Source: Treponema sp. UBA1226
Lineage (GTDB): Bacteria > Spirochaetota > Spirochaetia > Treponematales > Treponemataceae
Assembly (NCBI GenBank): GCA_002309195.1
Contig: DBWY01000013.1
Span: forward strand, 1-51,855
Reading direction: 5' to 3'
DNA: 51,855 nucleotides
Positions 25,289 to 32,630 of this stretch are shown here, piece by piece. Both the position numbers and the translations under genes were made by a program. Below the pieces are notes generated by a model that saw nothing but the letters and a program-made list of their open reading frames with translations, had not been told where the DNA came from and made no database searches. Positions within the stretch are counted from its first letter, which is position 1. The number at the start of each line of letters is the position of its first letter.

Positions 25289-26818
25289 ATGGCAACACCG
25301 GAAGCAGTTATCGAAATAGGTTCCATCGGAATTAGGCTTCTGGTGGTTCAGGTAAAAACAAACGGCGGCTGGGAAGTTCTTGATTTTTCTGAGCTCCCTG
25401 TTGCGCTTGGCCGTGATGTTTTTACGACAGGTTCAATCTCACGCTCAAATCTTGTTTTATGTCTCCAGATTCTTTCTCGATTTAAAGAACAGCTTGAAGG
25501 CTGGGGTATCAAACCTGAACAGACTTTAGTAATTGCAACCAGTGCACTGCGCGAAGCAAAAAATCCTGATCCAATCACAGACCGTATTTTTATCAAGACA
25601 GGTTTTAAAGTAAGAGTTATAGACGGAATCGAAGAAAACCGTCTCATGTATCTTGCAGTTACCAACAAGATAAAACTTTTATCAAAGAAAAATGTAAGCG
25701 AAGATTCTATTATCCTCGAAGTCGGCGGCGGCTCTACAGAAATGATGCTCATCAAGGAAGGCAAAATGGCCGGCGCACATTCATTAAAAATCGGTACAAT
25801 CCGTATCGAACAGAACTTAAATCTCCCGGCTGCAACAAACGATGACATTCGCCGTTACATTCATCAGTTTATTTTAAATACGAAGGGCTCTCTAAACGAA
25901 GACCTTGATATGTCGACGGTAAAACAGTTTTACTCTGTCGGTGGAGAGCCGCGCCTTGCAGCTAAAACTTACGGCAGACAGATTGCCGACGGAATATGGG
26001 AAATATCCAGAAAAGAATATGAAAAGTTTGTAAAGGAAATCGAAACATATTCTCCGGAAGAACTTGTTGCAAAATTTAAAATTGACTACAACGAAGCGAG
26101 CTCGCTTTACATTGGTCTTTCGATTTATGAAATGTTTATCCAGCTGACTAATGTAGAAAAAATCATCGTTCTCGAAACTAACATCCGTGAAGGTGTTATC
26201 ATAAGTCAGATTTCAAAACCGTCAGAAGAATTGCAGTCAGAATTTTATTCTCAGATTACAGCTTCTGCAATTAACCTTTTAAGAAAATATCACGGTGATC
26301 TTGAACACGCTTTTTATGTACGTGATGTAAGCCTTAAGATTTTTGATACTCTTAAAGATGAAATTGGACTTGATGCAAGAACGAGAATGCTTCTTGAAGT
26401 TGCAGGAATCCTTCATGACATCGGAATGTTCATAAGACTCGGCGACCACCAGCATCACAGTCAGTACATAATTTCTAACTCAGAAATCTTTGGGCTTCGC
26501 CCGTTTGAAAATACAATCATTGCTCAGATTGCAAAGTTTCATCGAGGTTCTACACTGCCGCAGGATGATGAACAGTTTTCTATCCTGCCTCGAAGCGACC
26601 GTATGATTATCTTAAAGCTTACGGCAATTTTAAGGATTGCAGATGCCCTTGACCGCGCGCACCAGCAGAAGCTTTCTGACCTTTTTATTTCTAAGCAGAA
26701 TGATACGCTTTTTATAAACACACGTTCGAGCCACAACATTCTTCTTGAAAAACAGGCATTGCAGGAAAAAGCAAATATCTTTGAATATGTCTTTGGATAT
26801 AGAATCGTTCTTTCATAA
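25289..26818 (+). CDS. ppx: Exopolyphosphatase/pppGpp phosphatase (Ppx/GppA) with HD domain
   Basis: The 509-residue enzyme hydrolyses terminal phosphates of polyphosphate and/or pppGpp. The N-terminal actin-like fold has EIGSIGIRLLVVQV and the phosphate-binding EVGGGSTEMMLI (~145-156). From ~residue 320 an HD-like domain is visible (GILHDIGMFI, then LGDHQHHSQYII), as in the long Ppx class. SD GGAGAAAAG before the ATG. It lies between the glycosidase-like gene and ppk1 (32 bp downstream), which favours a polyphosphate role over a purely stringent-response one. Confidence 0.92.
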   Translation: MATPEAVIEIGSIGIRLLVVQVKTNGGWEVLDFSELPVALGRDVFTTGSISRSNLVLCLQILSRFKEQLEGWGIKPEQTLVIATSALREAKNPDPITDRIFIKTGFKVRVIDGIEENRLMYLAVTNKIKLLSKKNVSEDSIILEVGGGSTEMMLIKEGKMAGAHSLKIGTIRIEQNLNLPAATNDDIRRYIHQFILNTKGSLNEDLDMSTVKQFYSVGGEPRLAAKTYGRQIADGIWEISRKEYEKFVKEIETYSPEELVAKFKIDYNEASSLYIGLSIYEMFIQLTNVEKIIVLETNIREGVIISQISKPSEELQSEFYSQITASAINLLRKYHGDLEHAFYVRDVSLKIFDTLKDEIGLDARTRMLLEVAGILHDIGMFIRLGDHQHHSQYIISNSEIFGLRPFENTIIAQIAKFHRGSTLPQDDEQFSILPRSDRMIILKLTAILRIADALDRAHQQKLSDLFISKQNDTLFINTRSSHNILLEKQALQEKANIFEYVFGYRIVLS

Positions 26819-26850
26819 CGAAAGACAGAAAATGGAGGAACAGAAACACT

Positions 26851-28974
26851 ATGGCAAAAAATACTTTCTTTAACAGAGAACTCTCATGGATAGAATTTAA
26901 TAACAGAGTTCTATACGAAGCATGCAGAAGTGAGCTTCCGCTTTTAGAAAGAATACAGTTTCTCTCTATTGTAACGAGCAACTTTAACGAATTTTTCCAG
27001 GTACGCGTCGCATCGATAAAACGCGCGCAGAAAACTGATCCTCACAAAAAAGATATTTCGGGTTATACACCGACACAGCTTTTAAAACAGATTTCAATAC
27101 GTGCACATGAAGTCGTAAATAAAAAAAATGAATGTCTTGAAAAAGAAATTTTTCCTCTTCTTGAAAAGGAAGGCTTTACATATATAAGACCAGAGCAGTT
27201 TTCTGCAGAACAGAAAAACTTCTGTCAAAGACAGTTTGCGCAGAATTATCTCCCGCTTTTAACTCCTTTAAGAACTGACACAAGTTTTTTTCCGCTGATA
27301 AATAATCTTCTTTATCATGCAGCATTTCTTTTAAAACCTATGCAGGATATCAATCCTGTTAATAAAGAATTTTTCGTAAAAGAAGGGAAGGCTGCAATTG
27401 CTGTAGTACAGATTCCGACGGGAGTATCAAGACTTATATGGCTTCCTGGCAATGAAAAAAACAAACAGTTTACTCTGCTCGATGATCTCATCCTCGAATT
27501 TGGAACTGCGCTCTTTCCGGGATTTGAAGTAAAAGAATCGATGCTTTTTAATGTAATACGTGATGCAGATTTTGCTGTTGACGAAGATGCAGGAAGTAAT
27601 TTTATAGAAGCAATGGAAGAAGTTCTTGTTAAAAGACAGTCTTCTTTTGCAGTAAGACTTAACTGTAATAACTCCAGCAGTGAACTTAAAAAATTTATCA
27701 TGCAGAATTTAAATCTTGGACAGGATGATGTTTATGAATGTGATAATCTTATCGATCCAGGCGTTCTTCTTGAAATCGGAAAATCAGAAGAAACTTCAAG
27801 ATTAAAATTTGAAAGCTGGGAACATTTTGCATCAAAGAGTCTGCCGGAAGAAGAACCTTACTGGGATGTTCTTAAACAGCACGACGTTCTTTTACACGTT
27901 CCATATGAAAGCTATAACCCTGTTGTAAAATTTATTTCTGATGCTGCAGATGATCCTGATGTAATTTCTATAAAAATGACTCTTTACAGAACAGGAAGTG
28001 ACTCACCTATCATCAATGCTTTAAAGAAAGCAGCCCAGAATGGAAAGCAGGTAACAGTACTTGTAGAATTAAAAGCAAGATTTGACGAAGAGCGCAACAT
28101 CGTATGGGCAAACGAACTTGAAAAGGCGGGCGCTATCGTTATCCAGGGAATCGTAAACTTAAAAGTACATGCGAAAGTCCTTATGATAATCAGAAAAGAA
28201 GATACTTCGATAAAACGCTATGTTCACCTGTCGACGGGTAACTATAATCCAAAAACCGCCCGCCTCTACAGCGACATGTCTCTCTTTACTTCTAACCAGC
28301 TGATTGCAAATGATGTGACGACTTTCTTTAACATCGTTACAGGTTACTCTGCATTACAACCGATGAAGATTTTAAGCATGGCACCGGTAAATTTAAAGAC
28401 AAACATTCTTGCAATGATTCAGCGTGAAATAAGATTCTCAAGTCCAGAAAATCCTGGAATGATTATAGCAAAAATGAACTCGCTCACACACGAAGAAGTT
28501 ATAAATGCACTTTACGATGCAAGCCGCGCGGGAGTAAAGGTTCTTCTTAACATACGAGGTATCTGTATGCTTATTCCCGGGGTAAAGGGAATGAGCGAAA
28601 ACATCCAGGTTATCTCGATTGTCGACCGCTATCTTGAACACGAACGCATCTTCTATTTTAAGAACAGCGGACAGAGCGAAATCTATCTGTCGAGTGCAGA
28701 CTGGATGGACAGAAATCTTGACCGACGCATCGAACTTATGTTCCCGGTGCTTGAACCTGATATTTTTGCAGAAATAAAAGAAACTCTTGATACATATATA
28801 AATTCAAACATGAACGCGCATCAGCTTAGAAGCGACGGCCAGTGGATTGCAAGAAAACCTATTACCTCGCAGGAACCAAAGCGCGCTCAGGAAATTCTTT
28901 ACAGAAAATACAAGAAAATTGCAGAAAAAAAATCTGCGCCTAAAATCCAGTTTAAAATAAGACGACGCGGATAA
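26851..28974 (+). CDS. ppk1: Polyphosphate kinase 1
   Basis: The 707-residue enzyme makes polyphosphate from ATP reversibly. The N-terminal domain starts FFNRELSWIEFNNRVL, a hallmark of PPK1. The catalytic phospholipase-D-like halves carry MTLYRTG, VNLKVHAKVLMI (phospho-accepting His region) and HLSTGNYNPKTARLYSD (~450-466). The tail is basic (KIQFKIRRRG). Normal length is ~690-720. It is the last gene of the glycosidase-ppx-ppk1 run; the 169 bp that follow hold a small TGTGTG/CACACA hairpin (from ~28985) and the GH16 leader. Confidence 0.96.
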   Translation: MAKNTFFNRELSWIEFNNRVLYEACRSELPLLERIQFLSIVTSNFNEFFQVRVASIKRAQKTDPHKKDISGYTPTQLLKQISIRAHEVVNKKNECLEKEIFPLLEKEGFTYIRPEQFSAEQKNFCQRQFAQNYLPLLTPLRTDTSFFPLINNLLYHAAFLLKPMQDINPVNKEFFVKEGKAAIAVVQIPTGVSRLIWLPGNEKNKQFTLLDDLILEFGTALFPGFEVKESMLFNVIRDADFAVDEDAGSNFIEAMEEVLVKRQSSFAVRLNCNNSSSELKKFIMQNLNLGQDDVYECDNLIDPGVLLEIGKSEETSRLKFESWEHFASKSLPEEEPYWDVLKQHDVLLHVPYESYNPVVKFISDAADDPDVISIKMTLYRTGSDSPIINALKKAAQNGKQVTVLVELKARFDEERNIVWANELEKAGAIVIQGIVNLKVHAKVLMIIRKEDTSIKRYVHLSTGNYNPKTARLYSDMSLFTSNQLIANDVTTFFNIVTGYSALQPMKILSMAPVNLKTNILAMIQREIRFSSPENPGMIIAKMNSLTHEEVINALYDASRAGVKVLLNIRGICMLIPGVKGMSENIQVISIVDRYLEHERIFYFKNSGQSEIYLSSADWMDRNLDRRIELMFPVLEPDIFAEIKETLDTYINSNMNAHQLRSDGQWIARKPITSQEPKRAQEILYRKYKKIAEKKSAPKIQFKIRRRG

Positions 28975-29099
28975 ACAGGATGTCTGTGTGCACGTTCACA
29001 CAAAAATTAACCAGTATTTTTTGCTATTTTAAGAACGATTTTTTTATAGTCTGGTGCCGCTTTGAGTGTAAAATATCTCAAACGCGAAATAAGGTTTTC

Positions 29100-29132
29100 A
29101 TGCCTTTTTTGCGCTTTTAAAAACACAGGCAT
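29100..29132 (+). promoter_or_regulatory. Hairpin directly before the ribosome-binding site of the GH16 gene
   Basis: ATGCCT-TTTTT (29100-29110) pairs with AAAAA-(CAC bulge)-AGGCAT (to 29132). The SD AAGGGG starts at the next base (29133), so the hairpin could affect ribosome access. Confidence 0.45.
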
Positions 29133-29143
29133 AAGGGGCTTTT

Positions 29144-30481
29144 ATGAAAAAAATCACTTATATTACAGCCGTTCTGGCTTCGGCAATGATGCTTTGTCTT
29201 ACATCATGCACTAAGATAAAAAGATATGAAGGTTACAAACTTTTGTGGCATGATGAATTTAACGGCAAAACTCTTGATGATAAAATATGGAACAGAGAAA
29301 TCCGTCCTGCAGGATGGACTAATCATGAGCTTCAGGCTTATACAGAAAGCGATGAAAATATTTATGTAGAAGACGGCAAACTCGTTCTTCGTGCCGTTCA
29401 GAAAACATTAAAAAGCGGAAAGCATTATTACACTTCTGGAAAAGTTCAGACATCAAACAAAAAAGATTTTACATACGGAAGAGTATGCGTAAGGGCAAAA
29501 GCTCCAAAAGGAAAAGGCTTGTGGCCTGCAATCTGGATGATGCCTACAAAAGAAAAATACGGCAACTGGCCTGTATGCGGTGAAATCGACATCATGGAAG
29601 TTTTAGGAAACGAACCAGAAAAAACTTACGGAACAATTCATTACGGCGCACCACACGGACAAAAACAGGGAACATACATTCTTTCTGGCGACTCATTTGC
29701 CGACAGCTTTCATGAGTTTAGCGTAGAATGGGAACCTGGAAAATTCCGCTGGTACATCGATGACATTCTTTTTTACGAAGAAAACAACTGGTTTGCAAAA
29801 AGCCGCGGCGGTGAAGATTTTGATTATCCTGCACCGTTTGATCAGGATTTCTACATCCAGCTTAACCTCGCTGTAGGAGGCGACTGGCCTGGAAAACCAG
29901 ATGACTCTACAGATTTTGAAAAAGCAAAATTTGAAATCGATTACGTAAGGGTTTACCAGAAAAAAGTATATGACACAAACGTAGAACGTCCTACAGTAAA
30001 ATTTCCAGAGCCTGATGCAAAAGGAAATTATGTTCACAACGGAACATTTGAAAAACAGGAACCACTTGATGGAAGTGCAAACTGGATTTTCCTTACAGCC
30101 GGCGGTGGACAGGGCGGTGCTCAGATAAAAGATTCGCAGATGATAATCACGACAACTAACTACGGTGGACTTGATTATTCGATTCAGCTTGTACATCCTG
30201 GAATCGGACACCATAAAGGTAAACACTACAGAATTAATTTTGATGCAAAAGCAGATGGCAACAGAACGTTAAAAGTTGCTGTTACAGCACCAGAAGTAAA
30301 CTGGATAAGATATTTTTATGACACACCTGTTGATCTTACAGCAAACTGGAAGACTTATACTTTCGAATATGAAATGAAAGATGCAGACGACCCGCTTGCA
30401 CGACTTGAGTTTAACATGGGAAATCAGAAATCAAAAGATACGATTTATCTTAAGAACGTAGAAGTAATTGAATTAGATTAA
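29144..30481 (+). CDS. GH16 beta-glucanase (laminarinase/lichenase-like) lipoprotein with carbohydrate-binding module
   Basis: The 445-residue product has a signal MKKITYITAVLASAMML and lipobox LTSC, so it is a predicted surface lipoprotein. Residues ~30-280 are a GH16 beta-jelly-roll: LLWHDEFNG at the start and the catalytic GEIDIMEVLG (~145-154), where the first Glu is nucleophile and the second acid/base, plus the typical LNLAVGGDWPG. From ~285 to the end is a CBM4/9-like beta-sandwich (YVHNGTFEKQEP, SIQLVHPGI). It likely cuts beta-1,3 or mixed-linkage glucans from plant, yeast or algal material. It has its own leader with a hairpin and a strong terminator at 30510-30538. Confidence 0.93.
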   Translation: MKKITYITAVLASAMMLCLTSCTKIKRYEGYKLLWHDEFNGKTLDDKIWNREIRPAGWTNHELQAYTESDENIYVEDGKLVLRAVQKTLKSGKHYYTSGKVQTSNKKDFTYGRVCVRAKAPKGKGLWPAIWMMPTKEKYGNWPVCGEIDIMEVLGNEPEKTYGTIHYGAPHGQKQGTYILSGDSFADSFHEFSVEWEPGKFRWYIDDILFYEENNWFAKSRGGEDFDYPAPFDQDFYIQLNLAVGGDWPGKPDDSTDFEKAKFEIDYVRVYQKKVYDTNVERPTVKFPEPDAKGNYVHNGTFEKQEPLDGSANWIFLTAGGGQGGAQIKDSQMIITTTNYGGLDYSIQLVHPGIGHHKGKHYRINFDAKADGNRTLKVAVTAPEVNWIRYFYDTPVDLTANWKTYTFEYEMKDADDPLARLEFNMGNQKSKDTIYLKNVEVIELD

Positions 30482-30509
30482 AACTTTTTTAGGAAAATCG
30501 AAAAACTAA

Positions 30510-30538
30510 AAAGACCTGCGGATAAAACGCAGGTCTTT
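30510..30538. terminator. Bidirectional terminator between convergent genes
   Basis: AAAGACCTGCG (30510-30520) pairs with CGCAGGTCTTT (30528-30538) over a 7-nt loop. TTTATTTT follows on the plus strand (for the GH16 gene), and a TTTTAGTTTTT stretch follows on the minus strand. The right arm overlaps the stop codon of the converging oxidoreductase gene. Confidence 0.85.
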
Positions 30539-31430
30539 ATTTTAAAAGTTCTTCGATTCCGCTTTGATGTGAATAACAGAAATTTTTTATAAAAGGACGT
30601 GCAAGCAAAACCTGACTTGCCCCGTAATAGCGTGCAAGCTCTATATCTGTTCTCGAACGTATTCCACCGTCAACCCAGATTTCCTGACAGTAATCCTTTA
30701 CAATTGGGCCTGCTTCTTTTAACGTTAAAGCCGTGCTACCCTTTCTTGTTTCTACTCTTCCACCATGATTTGAAAAATAAACAATGTCAGGTTTTGCTTC
30801 TTTGACAAGTTCAATATCGTCGCGCGTAAAAACACCTTTTAACACAAACGGAACATCAATCTTTTTCATAATCGACTCTATCTGTGTTGCAGTTTTTTTC
30901 TCAAGTTTAACTTTATTTCTCATCGTAACGATATTGTATGCATCAATATCTATCCCGATATGATTTGCAACCGGAGTTGCCCATGCAATTCTGTTGATTA
31001 AATTTTCATCAGGATAAGGCTTAAAAAAAACTGCTGCCCTGCACTCTCTGTCGCGCTCCTGCTGAATCGTCTTGATTGCATTTAAACCATAAACAAGTTT
31101 TGTATCAGGCGTTCCATCACCGACAGAAAGTTTTATTCCGCTGTAATGAAGCGTCATAAAAAAATCTTCATAGAAATCTGCTTCTTCTTCCCAGCCGATA
31201 TTTTCTTCTGCTCCGGTAACAGGCGCAAGTCTTATTAAGTCCATGAGCTGTTCACGTGACAAAGAAGGAATTTTTTTAGCTCCACCTTCGTCCTCGTAAA
31301 GTTTTTTCCATGCTGAACAGTTTAAGAGAAAATTTTCATTTTTATTAACACCGCCCATTCCCGGAAGTTCATCTGTACAGCCTTTACCGTTGCAGACAGG
31401 ACAACCGTGACAGCGAAATGAATCAGTCAC
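30537..31430 (-). CDS. FMN-dependent alpha-hydroxy-acid oxidoreductase family protein
   Basis: The ~297-residue protein has the TIM-barrel of the lactate oxidase/glycolate oxidase family. Visible parts are the N-terminal cysteine cluster CHGCPVCNGKGC followed by ELPGMGG, the substrate/FMN strand IVYFSNHGGR, and IWVDGGIRSRTDIELARYYG with VLLARPFI near the C-terminus. The Cys-rich N-terminus, as I recall, is common in the clostridial and spirochaetal branch, whose substrate is unassigned. I start it at the GTG at 31430, which overlaps the pfkA stop by 8 bp; a TTG at 31433 has better SD spacing, and the frame is open to 31463. It is co-transcribed with pfkA, suggesting a link to fermentation or redox balance (inference). 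Confidence 0.82.
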   Translation of the reverse strand: MTDSFRCHGCPVCNGKGCTDELPGMGGVNKNENFLLNCSAWKKLYEDEGGAKKIPSLSREQLMDLIRLAPVTGAEENIGWEEEADFYEDFFMTLHYSGIKLSVGDGTPDTKLVYGLNAIKTIQQERDRECRAAVFFKPYPDENLINRIAWATPVANHIGIDIDAYNIVTMRNKVKLEKKTATQIESIMKKIDVPFVLKGVFTRDDIELVKEAKPDIVYFSNHGGRVETRKGSTALTLKEAGPIVKDYCQEIWVDGGIRSRTDIELARYYGASQVLLARPFIKNFCYSHQSGIEELLK

Positions 31431-32508
31431 CAAAGCAAATTCCTGTTTTCTTTGCGGCCTCAACTAAAGGCTCATCTTTTTTTACACTCTTAACCTGTGA
31501 TGCAACATCACGAAGAGGGATTCCTGTAATCTGATTGTTCTGCCATACAAGAATTTTTCCGAACTCGCCGCGCACAAGATAATCTGCTGCGGTACTTCCA
31601 AATAAAGTTGCCATATACCTGTCAAATGCATCAGGAGAACCACCACGCTGCAAATGTCCTAAAACAGTACAGCGCGTTTCAAGACCGGTCGCTTCCTGAA
31701 TTTCTTTTGCAACCCTTTCGCCGATTGAACATCCCATTTCTGCGCGCGCTTTTTTGAAAGCCTTTTTATCGAGCTTAGATTCTTCTTTATTTTGTGCACC
31801 TTCAGAAACAACTACGATAGAGTAATTCTTTCCCGTTTTTTTATTTGATTCAATTTTTTTTGCAATATTTTTTATATCATATGGAATTTCTGGAAGAAGA
31901 ATTACATCTGCCTTTCCTGCAATTCCTGAACACAAACCAATCCAGCCGACTTTATGTCCCATAACTTCGATTACCATAACACGGCTGTGACTAAACGCCG
32001 TCGTATGAATTTTCTCGATGGCCTCTGTTGCAATATCAACTGCAGTATGAAAACCAAAAGTATAGTCTGTGTGTACGATATCATTGTCTATTGTCTTTGG
32101 AAGCCCGATTACATTTAAGCCTTCGTCAGAAAGAAGCCCTGCTGTCGTATTGCTGCCGTTACCGCCAAGCACGACAAGAGCATCGAGTCCCCATTTCTTA
32201 TAGAATTTTTTTATTGAATCAACGGCAGAAAGCCCTGTCTTTTCTATTTTATCCTGATTTTTAAAAGGTTTTTCCCTTGTCGAGCCTAGAATCGTTCCGC
32301 CTTGAACAAGAAGATTATCCATATCTTCGCTTTTTAACGAAATGCACTGACCGGCCTCAAAACCCTTGTAGCCGTTCTGAATCCCGACAAACTTCATCCC
32401 ATATTCATTTATGCCCGTCAGACACAGGCCCCTGATTGCTGCATTTAATCCCGGAGCGTCCCCGCCAGAAGTGAGCACGCCGACCGTCTTTACCTTAGAA
32501 TCTCTCAT
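31423..32508 (-). CDS. pfkA: 6-phosphofructokinase
   Basis: The 361-residue glycolytic enzyme phosphorylates fructose-6-phosphate. Conserved parts: VGVLTSGGDAPGLNAAIRG at the N-terminus, VVLGGNGSNTTAGLL, the catalytic LPKTIDNDI and MGHKVGWIGL. The usual GGDGS reads GGNGS here; Gly after it argues for ATP rather than pyrophosphate, and the Asn is, as I recall, typical of one bacterial sub-branch. The phosphate donor should be tested. The ATG at 32508 has no SD and sits 6 nt after a perfect extended -10, so the mRNA is probably leaderless. It is divergent from ftsK. Confidence 0.94.
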   Translation of the reverse strand: MRDSKVKTVGVLTSGGDAPGLNAAIRGLCLTGINEYGMKFVGIQNGYKGFEAGQCISLKSEDMDNLLVQGGTILGSTREKPFKNQDKIEKTGLSAVDSIKKFYKKWGLDALVVLGGNGSNTTAGLLSDEGLNVIGLPKTIDNDIVHTDYTFGFHTAVDIATEAIEKIHTTAFSHSRVMVIEVMGHKVGWIGLCSGIAGKADVILLPEIPYDIKNIAKKIESNKKTGKNYSIVVVSEGAQNKEESKLDKKAFKKARAEMGCSIGERVAKEIQEATGLETRCTVLGHLQRGGSPDAFDRYMATLFGSTAADYLVRGEFGKILVWQNNQITGIPLRDVASQVKSVKKDEPLVEAAKKTGICFGD

Positions 32509-32514
32509 ACTTTA

Positions 32515-32523
32515 ATTATATCA
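32515..32523 (-). promoter_or_regulatory. Extended -10 promoter of pfkA (leaderless start)
   Basis: The minus strand reads TGATATAAT, then TAAAGT and the ATG. With normal -10 to start spacing, transcription begins at or next to the A of the ATG. A weak -35 TTGTTT is 16 bp upstream. Confidence 0.65.
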
Positions 32524-32630
32524 AAAAAGAGTTAAAAAACAAGAAAATAACCGGGCAAAATCATAAACTTAAGGTTTTTAAATCCGATAATTAAAAGACC
32601 GATTATCACAAAATAAACCAGGGGAAATTG

